Under the pieces are notes generated by a model, which did not search any database, was not told where the DNA came from, and saw only the letters and a program-made list of their open reading frames with translations. From Pantoea cypripedii (GTDB lineage Bacteria; Pseudomonadota; Gammaproteobacteria; Enterobacterales; Enterobacteriaceae), in assembly GCF_002095535.1 (NCBI RefSeq), contig NZ_MLJI01000002.1, positions 1,205,813 to 1,269,812 of the forward strand: a stretch of DNA of 64,000 nt. Direction: 5' to 3'. A program made the position numbers and the translations under genes. The number at the start of each line of letters is the position of its first letter. Within the stretch, counting starts at the first letter, position 1. Positions 16,547 through 24,508 of this stretch are shown one piece after another.

Positions 16547-17509
16547 ATGCCGAACTGGTGCTGTAACCGGCTGTGCGTGAACGGCCGCAGTGAAGATATC
16601 GGGCAGGTGAGGGCGCTGTTTGCGGGCGGGGGTTATCCGTCGTATGCACAGGCGGCAGCGGAGGGTATCCAGCTGTTTCTGGCCGGATGTGCCGGGCTGC
16701 TGCATCCGGCAGACGGGGCGCATTATGCCCCGTATCCGGCCCTGACAGGGGCAGAAGGTTATCCGTCGTGTGCAGGGGAGGGCAGCGGCGGGCACCACAA
16801 TGTGTCAGGTAATCAGGCGTTTACACAGTGGCTGTGCTGCCTGAGTGAGGGCGTGGTGCTGACGGAAGCCGCCTGCGCACGGCTGCATGACCTGTGGCGG
16901 GCCAGCGGCCTGCCGGGGAGGGAATGGGAAACGCTGTCTGCGGAACAACAGGCCGTCATCTGCGCACTCTGGCAGCAGAAGCAGGGGGACTGGCAGGTGA
17001 CGTTCAGCACCCGCAGCCCCGCTGAAGCCTGGAACCGCCTGTGCCGGGGAGAGCTGGTGACGCATCAGTCCGCCCCCTTTGACATGCTGCAGCTGTGCCC
17101 GCCGCGCCTGGATGTGGAAATCAACGGGTATAACGGTCGCCTGCTTGCAGGCGTGCCGGACGGGTTCAGCGACACCACTGACCGCTGCGGAACAAAGTGG
17201 CCGCACGCGCATGACCTGAATATCTCCTGGTCTTCTGACACAACCTTTGACGCTGATTTTGACACGCCCTGGTCACCGCCGTCGGCGGCGGTGCTGAACG
17301 CACTGAGTGCGCGTTACGGCGTCACCGTGGAGCACTGGTACGCCGAAGCCGGTGCTGATTACTGCGGATATGCGCTCTACAGCGACGGTGAGCAGTTGGA
17401 AGCGTGCTGCGATTCGCTGGAGTGGAGTAAGGAAGAAGACGAAGACGGATTCCGGGACGTAATAGGCCCGGCGTGGATTCTGAATAACGTGGCCAGCTTT
17501 GGCGGCTGA
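16547..17509 (+). CDS. DUF1281 (ferredoxin-like, Api92-type) plasmid protein
   Basis: 320 residues. The start MPNWCCNRLCVNG is typical of DUF1281 proteins, carried by many enterobacterial conjugative plasmids. The C-terminal half (SWSSDTTFDADFDTPWSPPSAAVLNALSARYGVTVEHWYAEAGADYCGYALY) matches the ferredoxin-like C-terminal domain. Function is unknown; conserved position in leading regions suggests expression early in plasmid entry. Start ATG 16547 has a GGAGGAG ribosome site. A divergent paralogue lies at 48355-49305. Confidence 0.75.
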   Translation: MPNWCCNRLCVNGRSEDIGQVRALFAGGGYPSYAQAAAEGIQLFLAGCAGLLHPADGAHYAPYPALTGAEGYPSCAGEGSGGHHNVSGNQAFTQWLCCLSEGVVLTEAACARLHDLWRASGLPGREWETLSAEQQAVICALWQQKQGDWQVTFSTRSPAEAWNRLCRGELVTHQSAPFDMLQLCPPRLDVEINGYNGRLLAGVPDGFSDTTDRCGTKWPHAHDLNISWSSDTTFDADFDTPWSPPSAAVLNALSARYGVTVEHWYAEAGADYCGYALYSDGEQLEACCDSLEWSKEEDEDGFRDVIGPAWILNNVASFGG

Positions 17510-17545
17510 TAAGGAGGCGGCGGGCGCAGGCCCGCCGGAAAGAGT

Positions 17546-17794
17546 ATGAATAAACCCGTCACCATCGCTGATTTTATTGCACAGCTGCAGCGTTCTGACC
17601 CCGCCACGCCCTGCGCTGGCCACATATGGATTGCGGATGATTTTGAGGATATCGCTCCGGAGCTGACCCCGGAGGAGGTGCTGGCCACGCTGGCGCTGGC
17701 CGACGCCACCCTGGATGCCGGCATCAGCCTGAGCGGGTACTTCCTGTGTCACTGCGCTGACACCGTGCTGGCCCGGCGGGAGAAGGACGTATGA
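17546..17794 (+). CDS. Small acidic plasmid protein
   Basis: 82 residues, acidic, with a helical central region (DDFEDIAPELTPEEVLATLALADATLDAGIS). It follows the DUF1281 gene by 36 bp, a gap holding a GGCGGGC/GCCCGCC hairpin just before the GGAAAGAGT leader. Its stop overlaps the next start by 4 bp, so the two are translationally coupled. No named family. Confidence 0.6.
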   Translation: MNKPVTIADFIAQLQRSDPATPCAGHIWIADDFEDIAPELTPEEVLATLALADATLDAGISLSGYFLCHCADTVLARREKDV

Positions 17795-18126
17795 AAACCT
17801 GGCTGATTTCCTTTCAGACTGAATGGCGGAGTGCATGTTCAGAGGAACACCTGCTTATCCGGTCAGCGGACGCGCAGATGACAGAGGCGGGGTGTACGCA
17901 CATGGGCCGGACGTGGTGGAAGGCGGAACCCTGTGAGAGTGAGGGCTGTTACTGGCGCTTCGGCGGCAATGACGTCTGGCTGAAGGCCATCGTCCTGCTC
18001 AGCGACGCACAGGCGCAGACGCTCACCGGCCTTCGCTTCCTGGATGAGTGGACTGTGACCGGCACGCCGGACGCGCCGGTGGTGCGTGAACGGAATGGCA
18101 ACCACTGGCAGGACTTCCGGGACTGA
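17791..18126 (+). CDS. Plasmid leading-region hypothetical protein
   Basis: 111 residues, beta-rich (MKTWLISFQTEWRSACSEEHLLIRS), with tryptophans and no membrane segment. It is coupled to the preceding gene by an ATGA overlap (17791-17794). No domain recognised. Confidence 0.6.
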   Translation: MKTWLISFQTEWRSACSEEHLLIRSADAQMTEAGCTHMGRTWWKAEPCESEGCYWRFGGNDVWLKAIVLLSDAQAQTLTGLRFLDEWTVTGTPDAPVVRERNGNHWQDFRD

Positions 18127-18458
18127 AAACGGCAATAAGGCGGCCGCCCGGCGCGGGCGGCGCTTTTTCACGGAAAGGATAATGACGTCGCTGTGCTCCG
18201 CCTTCGTGCCGTTCCCCGTCCTGCGGCCGGAAACCGGCGGCGATGAAGTGCCGTGCCCTCACGGTAGCCGGGCGGCCTCGCAAACAAGGGACGCTGTCGC
18301 CGGCCTGTTCACCCGTTCCCCGCCGTGCGCGGGACATTCAGTCCGCTCCGGCGGCGCGTGCGGCTTCACGTCCGCCCCTGTTTGCTCCGCTGTTCGCCCG
18401 TCTGTGTGGAGGTCACGGCACCACTACCGGTGCCCCCTTCATGCACAGGAGCACAGCT
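18127..18458. repeat. GC-rich intergenic repeat, copy 2
   Basis: About 330 bases before the DNA methylase. 18308-18365 repeats 16396-16453 nearly exactly (core CCCGTTCCCCGCCGTGCGCG). A CGCCCGGCGCGGGCG hairpin followed by TTTTT lies at about 18144-18168. An open frame runs through it, but the ribosome site places the real start at 18459. Confidence 0.6.
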
Positions 18459-19103
18459 ATGTCACGATTCATGCACGGCGACAGCGTACAGGTTATGGGC
18501 GGCTTTCCGGATAACAGCATCGATTTTATATTAACCGACCCGCCTTACCTCGTCGGCTTTAAGGACCGTTCCGGCCGTTCGATTGCCAACGACGTGAGCA
18601 GCGAGTGGGTGCAGCCGGCGAGCGATGAAATGTACCGGGTGCTGAAAGACAACAGCCTGGCGGTGAGCTTCTATGGCTGGAACCGGGTAGACGTCTTTAT
18701 GCAGGCCTGGAAGGCGGCGGGTTTCCGCGTGGTGGGGCATATCGTCTTCACCAAGCCCTACGCGTCTAAATCCGCCTTTGTCGGCTACCAGCACGAAAGC
18801 GCCTACGTGCTGGCCAAAGGGCGCCCGCCGCTGCCGGCGCAGCCCCTGCCCGACGTGATGCCCTGGGAGTACACCGGCAACCGCCATCACCCGACCGAAA
18901 AGCCGGTCAGCGTCCTGCGACCGCTGATTGAGACCTTCACGCAGCCCGGTGCCATTGTCCTGGACCCGTTTGCAGGTTCCGGCTCGACCTGCGTGGCCGC
19001 TCAGGCGTGCGGACGGCGCTGGATTGGCATCGAGCTGCTGGAGCAGTACCACGCCGCCGGCCTGCGCCGCCTGTATGCACAACGCGCCGCCCACGCGGCA
19101 TGA
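18459..19103 (+). CDS. Plasmid DNA adenine/cytosine-N4 methyltransferase
   Basis: 214 residues. The catalytic motif DPPY (residues 27-30) precedes the SAM-binding motif LDPFAGSGST (about 167-176), the beta-class motif order of N6-adenine/N4-cytosine methylases. A HHPTEKPVSVLRPLIE segment precedes motif I. No cognate restriction gene is visible, so it is probably an orphan methylase protecting or marking plasmid DNA. ATG 18459 has an AGGAG site eight bases upstream. The next gene begins at its stop. Confidence 0.88.
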   Translation: MSRFMHGDSVQVMGGFPDNSIDFILTDPPYLVGFKDRSGRSIANDVSSEWVQPASDEMYRVLKDNSLAVSFYGWNRVDVFMQAWKAAGFRVVGHIVFTKPYASKSAFVGYQHESAYVLAKGRPPLPAQPLPDVMPWEYTGNRHHPTEKPVSVLRPLIETFTQPGAIVLDPFAGSGSTCVAAQACGRRWIGIELLEQYHAAGLRRLYAQRAAHAA

Positions 19104-19117
19104 TGACGGAGAACACG

Positions 19118-19348
19118 ATGAACGATCACACTCTGCCCCACGATACCGACGCGCTGACGGCCGACGTCGCCGACCTGGAAGAATCGCTGTATGAGTTTCA
19201 CCTGCGGATGCGCGACATGATTGCGCGCCATCTCCGGCACGGCGCCAGCCGTGAGCAGCGCATGACGGGGCTGCTGATTGAGGAAATCAATAACGACCTG
19301 ATGGCGCTGTACCGGCGTGCGGCGCAGATTCAGCACCACCTCAGATAA
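19118..19348 (+). CDS. Small plasmid hypothetical protein after the methylase
   Basis: 76 residues, helical (DVADLEESLYEFHLRMRDMIARHLRHG). ATG 19118 has a GGAG ribosome site; an alternative ATG at 19100 overlaps the methylase stop. Same orientation and probable transcript as the methylase. Family not recognised. Confidence 0.6.
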   Translation: MNDHTLPHDTDALTADVADLEESLYEFHLRMRDMIARHLRHGASREQRMTGLLIEEINNDLMALYRRAAQIQHHLR

Positions 19349-19843
19349 GCTGTAGCGGGATATAAGCTGTAGTGAGTGGTCAGATAATGACCACTCCTGT
19401 CTGCCGGGGCTCTCCCCCTGCCGGCACCGCGTTATCCACAGGATTTCGGGCGCGATATTCACCCGGATTGTGGATAAGCGTAACAAAAGGTTCACCGATA
19501 CAGGGAAGTTGCTGCGCGCCGCTGTTATGCCGCCTGCGGCGGGGGAGGGCAGAACCCCCGGGCCGTGCGGTCTGCGGCCGGTGCCGTGACTTCACTTTAG
19601 CCCGGCCGCTGCGTGTTCAAGAGACCGCTTCGCTCGTCTCCTCGCCCGTTCGCACTCGCGCCGGGGCGCTTACTCCCGTCGCGTCTCCGCTCATGCTTCG
19701 CGTCACCGCCGTGCGTAATCCCCCCTCTGCTCGCTTGCGCTGCGGCCTCGTCGCCGCTCCTGAACACTCCGCTTTCCGCCGGGCTGTCATTCAGTCACGG
19801 CACCGGCCGGAACTGTTAACCACCCTGACTGCGGAGATTTCTG
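19349..19843. other. intergenic region with hairpin, DnaA-box pair and GC-rich repeat copy 3
   Basis: About 495 bases. GAGTGGTCA/TGACCACTC hairpin at 19374-19396, two DnaA boxes (next entry), then a GC-rich block from 19580 sharing segments with 16347 and 21280. No gene is supported. Confidence 0.55.
19432..19477. promoter_or_regulatory. two consensus DnaA boxes in inverted orientation
   Basis: TTATCCACA at 19432-19440 and TGTGGATAA at 19469-19477, both perfect consensus. They form inverted arms 28 bp apart and could also pair as a hairpin in single-stranded DNA. Confidence 0.6.
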
Positions 19844-20281
19844 ATGAATACAGCCACCCCTGACTTTCAGCCCGCGCGCGTCCTCGATGGATATGTGCGC
19901 TTTCGTTTTCTGCCCGCGCTGTTTGGCGACGACTTCATGCGCGCCGAAAGCAACGTGTACCTCTATGCGAAGCGCTTTCTGCCGGACTATGACGGTGGCG
20001 TGTGGGATTTTGCCCTGACAGAGGGCGGCTGCGGCTTTATGAAGCCGGCTGATGATGAACGCTGGCGCGTTGTTAACCTGGCGAACGGCGGCGATGTGAC
20101 CGTAAGCAGTGAGGCGGCGGGCATCATCATCACGGCGCGGGTGCTGAACCACCGCAGCTGGATGTACGACCGCCACGATGAAGAAGAACTGTGCCGGCAC
20201 TTCTGCCTGCGCCACCGTCAGCTGATGGATTATGCCTTCAGCCACCCCGAAGCGGCCGCGATTTTCCGCGCCCTGGACTGA
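19844..20281 (+). CDS. klcA: KlcA/ArdB-type antirestriction protein
   Basis: 145 residues with the KlcA/ArdB fold pattern: FLPALFGDDFMRAESNVYLYAKRFLPDYDGGVWDF, then EGGCGFMKP and a long C-terminal helix. ArdB-class proteins protect incoming DNA from type I restriction without mimicking DNA. ATG 19844 follows a GGAG-like site. Its position among leading-region genes fits a role during conjugative entry. Confidence 0.85.
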   Translation: MNTATPDFQPARVLDGYVRFRFLPALFGDDFMRAESNVYLYAKRFLPDYDGGVWDFALTEGGCGFMKPADDERWRVVNLANGGDVTVSSEAAGIIITARVLNHRSWMYDRHDEEELCRHFCLRHRQLMDYAFSHPEAAAIFRALD

Positions 20282-20290
20282 GTCAGCACC

Positions 20291-20309
20291 GGGGCGGCAG
20301 AGCCGCCCC
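20291..20309 (+). promoter_or_regulatory. hairpin in the DUF1380 gene leader
   Basis: GGGGCGGC (20291-20298) and GCCGCCCC (20302-20309) with a three-base loop, ending just before the GAGGAG ribosome site. Confidence 0.6.
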
Positions 20310-20324
20310 TCAGAGGAGAAAACG

Positions 20325-20735
20325 ATGTACGGAACCGTTAATGCGCTTTGCGCAAAACTGCTTCAGCAATACCGCGCTGACGAGCTGATTACGCTGATTG
20401 TCTGGACGAAAGAGGATGTGATGGCGGTGCTGGATGGCAGCGGCCTGACGGAGGACGGCGCCGCCGAAATGCTGAGCATGATGGACAGCCTGGGCGGGTT
20501 ACACGAGTACGGGGTGGGAGAGGATACGCTGCGGGTACTGCTGGACAACATCCGGGAACAGGAGGCTCAGACGCGGGAGGTGAGCGTGCCCGCCGCCGCG
20601 CTGGAGAAGGTGCTGCGCGTGGCGGGGGATTATATGCGGCGTGAGGACGCGGAAGGCGGGGAAGGCAGCGCCATGCGGCGATGGCCATATGAGAACGCAG
20701 CGATCAAAGTGGCGCAGGCGGCGCTGGATAAATAA
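20325..20735 (+). CDS. DUF1380 family plasmid protein
   Basis: 136 residues. MYGTVNALCAKLLQQYRADELITLIVWTKEDVMAVL is the characteristic DUF1380 start, found on F-like and other enterobacterial plasmids beside antirestriction genes. Function unknown. ATG 20325 has a GAGGAG site. It follows klcA by 43 bp and probably shares its transcript. Confidence 0.75.
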   Translation: MYGTVNALCAKLLQQYRADELITLIVWTKEDVMAVLDGSGLTEDGAAEMLSMMDSLGGLHEYGVGEDTLRVLLDNIREQEAQTREVSVPAAALEKVLRVAGDYMRREDAEGGEGSAMRRWPYENAAIKVAQAALDK

Positions 20736-21429
20736 GCCGGGGCAGGGCAGGGAAGCCCTCACCTGCATCAGGTCCGCTGGCAAACCCTGCCGCTGCGCGG
20801 CGGTGCGGAAAGCCCGCGCCGGCGGCGCGCATTCCGCACGTCTTATCAACACGGAGATGCAGAAAGTCTCTGAAATCCGGGGTAGCATGCCGGTTTTCAG
20901 CCTGCTGATGCGTTTTTGCCGTTTTTTATGCAGAAACGGCCTGAAAAACAGGTACTGAAGCCGGGCCCCCTGGCGGCTCCCCGGCGGTGCCGGGTCGTCA
21001 GCCCCGCTCCGCTAACCGGCACAGCCGGTAAGCTCCACCGGACCACGCGGGGCGTGTTCCGGGCCTCCCGGCCAGGGTCTGATGGCGAAGGTCTGGGGCT
21101 GCAACCGGCTGTTGCCGGTGCATTCACCGGGCGCGCTGCGCCCTTTAATGCCGCCACGCCGTTCCGTCGTGTCGGGTGTGTTCCTGCCCGTCTGCCCGTC
21201 CGGAGAGCATGTCCCGGTCGCCACTCGCGGAGGGCTTTTCGTAGCACAGTCAGATTCACTTCCGAAAGCGCACCGCTTCGCTGCCTCCTCACCCGTTCGC
21301 ACTCGCTCTGCTCGCTTGCGCTGCGGCTTCCGGGGGCTCCCTTTCTCCGTTCACTGCCGGTGCTACTTTGCCCTTCGCCGCGACTGGATCGACCGAAACA
21401 TGACTACACACCGGAACAGGAGAAGTGCC
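20736..21429. other. 694-bp gene-free GC-rich leader, intergenic repeat copy 4
   Basis: Several GC-rich inverted segments (for example around 20995-21035). From about 21270 it shares CCCGTTCGCACTCGC and CTGCTCGCTTGCGCTGCGG with 19640-19745. No coding support. It may act as a single-strand promoter or initiation site, by analogy with F leading-region sequences. Confidence 0.5.
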
Positions 21430-22206
21430 ATGAACACACAGAACGTCAACACCGCCACGCCAGAATCTCCCAAAACATGGGTGAACAACCCCTCCATCAC
21501 CTTTATTTCCCGCAAAACCAGTGCGCTCATCCGTCTCGCAAAAAAGGAAGGTGATCTGCTGATGTTCCGTGCATTTAAACGTCTCGGCATTGATGCACCG
21601 GATCATGGTGATGAACTTTTCGCCCCGCAGGAAGCGGCCCTGCTGGTGACAGAGCTGGCAGAAATGGGCGGAATAACCACCCCGGCTGTGTATGACATGG
21701 TCCGCTCCGTGGAGTCCCTGTCACAGGATCAGAAGTCATATCTGTGGCGCGAAGAATATCCGGAAAACCTGCCGGAGCTGGCGGTGTTTCAGGCCGCATC
21801 GGCAGAAAAGAAAGCACAGATTCTCCGGAGCATGAAAACGGCCGTGCCGGAGTCTGCTGACACACAGACTGTCATGCCGGAAATTCCGGGTCTCAGTCAG
21901 GCACTGCGCAACGATCTGGCCCGTCTGGCCGCACTCAGCACGAGAGAGATGGATGAAATGGAACGTGAGGAACTGCTGTACGGCACGCTGCAGAATATGG
22001 CGGATCGGGTCTGCGACACGGTAACGGACTGGACCCGCCCGCGTCCGGTGGTGCCGTTTTCATCGCTGTCAGCCTGGAACCGTGCCGGGCAGCTTGCCCT
22101 GAACCTGTTCGGGGAAACCGGTGAAGCCGCGTGGCGGGAGGGCTGTTCTCACCTGGCGCTGTCACTGATGACAGGGTATGCCATGTATGTGGCTGATATT
22201 GCGTGA
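21430..22206 (+). CDS. Plasmid leading-region hypothetical protein
   Basis: 258 residues from ATG 21430, which has an AGGAG ribosome site. Soluble and helical. Its C-terminal about 70 residues (LYGTLQNMADRVCDTVTDW ... GETGEAAWREGCSHLALSL) resemble most of the next protein, suggesting a partial duplication. No domain name recognised. Confidence 0.65.
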   Translation: MNTQNVNTATPESPKTWVNNPSITFISRKTSALIRLAKKEGDLLMFRAFKRLGIDAPDHGDELFAPQEAALLVTELAEMGGITTPAVYDMVRSVESLSQDQKSYLWREEYPENLPELAVFQAASAEKKAQILRSMKTAVPESADTQTVMPEIPGLSQALRNDLARLAALSTREMDEMEREELLYGTLQNMADRVCDTVTDWTRPRPVVPFSSLSAWNRAGQLALNLFGETGEAAWREGCSHLALSLMTGYAMYVADIA

Positions 22207-22212
22207 TTATTT

Positions 22213-22235
22213 ACCCGGCAGTCAGACTGCCGGGT
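22213..22235. promoter_or_regulatory. near-perfect palindrome before the next start
   Basis: ACCCGGCAGTC (22213-22223), one central base, then the exact complement (22225-22235). It ends 12 bases before ATG 22248, in a possible ribosome-site-blocking position. Confidence 0.6.
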
Positions 22236-22247
22236 CGGGAGTTAACC

Positions 22248-22616
22248 ATGAAGACGCATCACGCAGGCAGGGCAGCTACGTCCCTGCCGGAAAAATTCAC
22301 GCCACCTGCCGGTCTGTCGCCGGAGCTGGCCGACAGTCTTGCAGAGCTGACCACACTGCGCACGCAGAATCTGAGCGACAGCGAACAGCATGCGCGGCTC
22401 TGGTCCGTGCTGAGCAACCTGGCGCAGGTGGTTGCCGACACCGCAACCGGCGACGTGCTGCCGCTGGCCTCATTCCGGACCTGGATACTGGCGAGTCACA
22501 TCGTGCACGAGCGTTTCGGCCTGGCGGGAGAGGTGGCGTGGGGGCGGGCCAGCGGCTGGCTGGCCGGACGTCTCAGTGAAATCAGTGCCGGACCATCAGG
22601 CGGATCACCGGCGTAA
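22248..22616 (+). CDS. Plasmid hypothetical protein, paralogue of the preceding protein's C-terminus
   Basis: 122 residues. Residues 55-115 (WSVLSNLAQVVADTATGDVLP ... FGLAGEVAWGRASGWLAGRLSE) align with the end of the 21430 product. ATG 22248 sits just after a strong palindrome. No known domain. Confidence 0.6.
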   Translation: MKTHHAGRAATSLPEKFTPPAGLSPELADSLAELTTLRTQNLSDSEQHARLWSVLSNLAQVVADTATGDVLPLASFRTWILASHIVHERFGLAGEVAWGRASGWLAGRLSEISAGPSGGSPA

Positions 22617-22640
22617 AAAAAGCAGGCGTCTGCCTGCTTC
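22614..22640 (-). terminator. intrinsic terminator for leftward transcription
   Basis: AGCAGGC/GCCTGCT stem. On the minus strand it is followed by seven T, so it terminates a leftward RNA. No leftward gene precedes it within the contig, which suggests an antisense RNA over 22640-22820. Confidence 0.55.
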
Positions 22641-22699
22641 TTCCACGGTCGCCAGTTCGCAGCTGGCGGCCCGTCAAAATCAATCTCTGGAGAGTTGTC

Positions 22700-22831
22700 A
22701 TGAATTCTGACCCGCAAATCCTGTCACAGGCAGAGGCATTTGTAAATGCCCTGAGAAACGGCCGCAGGGCCACCATGCGGCCCATGCCATTCCGTCTGTG
22801 GCCGCAGTTTATGCAGTGCGTACCTAGCTAG
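22700..22831 (+). pseudogene. Plasmid protein truncated at the stop-linker
   Basis: ATG 22700 with a GGAGAG ribosome site begins a plausible coding sequence (MNSDPQILSQAEAFVNALRN). It runs about 41 codons and stops inside the CTAGCTAGCTAG dodecamer. Real sequence probably ends at 22823. The full gene is unknown. Confidence 0.55.
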
Positions 22832-22835
22832 CTAG
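22824..22835. other. all-frame stop dodecamer CTAGCTAGCTAG, probable artificial contig join
   Basis: This palindromic 12-mer places TAG in all six frames. It cuts off the gene on its left and a leftward pseudogene on its right, and an identical 12-mer occurs at 59086-59097 in the same situation. Confidence 0.7.
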
Positions 22836-23111
22836 CCAGGCTGCCGGGCATGCCTGCACCGTCCCGCCATCTCCTCCAGTGGCCTGAGCCACCAGGCTTC
22901 CGTGACCTGCTGTGAAAGCGGGCTGTTTCTGTCAGCACCCGGATAAGACGACGGTGTTCGTTTGCCTGCAGCAGTGATCTGCCCGTCTGAGCAGGGCGCC
23001 ACGCCACTCATCAGCAACAGTCCGGGGCGGTGTGACATCCGGCGACGGCCTCTCTCCGGGCCGTTTTTCCTGTCTGCCTCTGCCTGTTAACCAGTTAAGT
23101 CCACGCACCAT
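22836..23111 (-). pseudogene. Frameshifted hypothetical protein cut by the stop-linker
   Basis: Leftward frame from ATG 23111 (or GTG 23108 with GGAGG upstream): MVRGLNWLTGRGRQEKRP ... ADEWRGALLRRADH. It then stops unless one base is restored in CACTGCTGCAGG (near 22970), after which it continues as LLQANEHRRLIRVLTETARF to the linker. Family not recognised. Confidence 0.35.
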
Positions 23112-23302
23112 CACCTCCGCCGGAATATGCCTGCTGAAAATGACGCTACGCTAAAAGCCCCCCTGATAATTGCAACCGAAAACCCTGAACCGCCCCTGAC
23201 AGAAATCCTGCTTGTGAAAATATTCAGAAGTGGTTTCAGATTTTCAGGGTGCCGTGGTGACAACGTGGTGCTCTCCTGCAAGCCTCTGTTAACACCGGTA
23301 TC

Positions 23303-23860
23303 GTGAGTTTTCGCATGCAGCAACCCTTTGTTTTCTCGTTTTTTATGCTCTGGATGACCCTTTCCGGCGCGATGAGCCTGAGTTTTACCCCCGACGGCAC
23401 CCGCACCGGGTTTTATCTGGTCTGGGCGCTGCTGTTCATTCTTCCTTTCTTCCTTCGCCCTCTCGCATGGGCAGAGCGGCAGTTCAGGCCAGCGATGACG
23501 CTGATCCTCTATCGTCGCAAACGGGCATGGGTGCATCTTGCCCCCTGGCAGCCCACCACAGACCTGACGCCGGCGCGGGTTTGTCTGTTCTGGCAGAGTG
23601 TAAACGCGTCAACCTGTCAGGCACTGGAAAAAAACCGCACCGTTATCATTTCCTCGCATCTTCTGACAGGCTTCCGCGCCCGCCGGGTGCTGGCCTGCAT
23701 CGATGAAAGTGGACTCACCGTTCACAGCCGGACTTACCGCATCCCCTTCACGCCCGCAAAGAGAGCACTGATGCAGCTGGAAATTCTTTTCCGACAATGG
23801 CGCTGGCGCACGGACTTCCGCAGGGACTGGCCCGTGCTGATCCTTCGGCGAAAATCTTAA
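23303..23860 (+). CDS. Hypothetical membrane-associated protein
   Basis: About 185 residues from GTG 23303, or 181 from ATG 23315; neither has a clear ribosome site. Two hydrophobic segments near the N-terminus (FVFSFFMLWMTLSGAMSLSF and FYLVWALLFILPFFL) precede a basic, probably cytoplasmic domain of about 120 residues rich in Arg and Trp. Family not recognised. Confidence 0.5.
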   Translation: MSFRMQQPFVFSFFMLWMTLSGAMSLSFTPDGTRTGFYLVWALLFILPFFLRPLAWAERQFRPAMTLILYRRKRAWVHLAPWQPTTDLTPARVCLFWQSVNASTCQALEKNRTVIISSHLLTGFRARRVLACIDESGLTVHSRTYRIPFTPAKRALMQLEILFRQWRWRTDFRRDWPVLILRRKS

Positions 23861-24011
23861 GTGCCGGAAAAATAATTTCCCCTGTCACCGGCCTGCGCAG
23901 CGTTTCACACTGGATACATACATATTCGATCTGAACGATCGATTTTCTCCGTTACCCCCTGTGTCAGGGTAGTTGTCACTTCTGATTATTCCCGGGGGGT
24001 GAGGATCTGTT

Positions 24012-24234
24012 ATGGGACGAAAACCTGTTGACCCTGAACTTAAAGAAAGAGCCATAAGACATCTGCTCCCCCCTTATAACTGGACAATGAGGCAGGTTGC
24101 TGAAGATATTGGCGTTGGTGTGTCTACTGTTCATGACTGGCGTAAACGGCTTGAAATGGAGGGGCTTATCAAAGACAAACATGATCTGACCGAAGCCCGC
24201 TCTCCGGAGCAGATCTTTACCATTCTGCTCGAAA
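24012..24234 (+). pseudogene. IS3-like orfA, 5' part
   Basis: MGRKPVDPELKERAIRHLL starts a transposase HTH protein. The frame breaks at 24234, where an IS66 element begins. Removing that element and one target copy joins it in frame to 30816 (ILLE-TAAMSEHELA). Confidence 0.75.
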
Positions 24235-24264
24235 GTAATCGAATCATTTAGACCGTATTGACGT

Positions 24265-24453
24265 TCAGACAGAGGTAAGATCGACTTTCCATGGCAGCAG
24301 GTCCCGGACCCTTTTCGCTGGCCAGTCCTAGATATGACCGATGACGTAACGCAGCCACGCCTCCGGATCTACAACGTTCAGCCGGCAGGTGCTGATCAGC
24401 GAGTATAGTATCGCCGCGCGTTCCCCACCTTCGTCTGACCCTGCGAACAACCA
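24265..24453 (-). pseudogene. tnpC: IS66 TnpC (element B), C-terminal part
   Basis: The leftward translation WLFAGSDEGGERAAILYSL ... DWPAKRVRDLLPWKVDLTSV is the conserved IS66 TnpC end, with one in-frame stop (after YVIGHI). It joins seamlessly to codons at 28343 (GQKN) if the IS110 element between them is removed. Confidence 0.8.
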
Positions 24454-24508
24454 GAAGGTATGACCTTTATATAATCACTTTACTCTCGATGCATTATTGG
24501 AGGTCGTT

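Noticed and set aside
18243..18458. N-terminal extension of the DNA methylase
   Set aside because: The open frame runs through an intergenic repeat; the AGGAG site and normal family length place the start at 18459.
22836..23111. MobH/TraI-type relaxase start
   Set aside because: A faint resemblance to relaxase N-termini was considered, but no diagnostic motif is present and the frame is broken.
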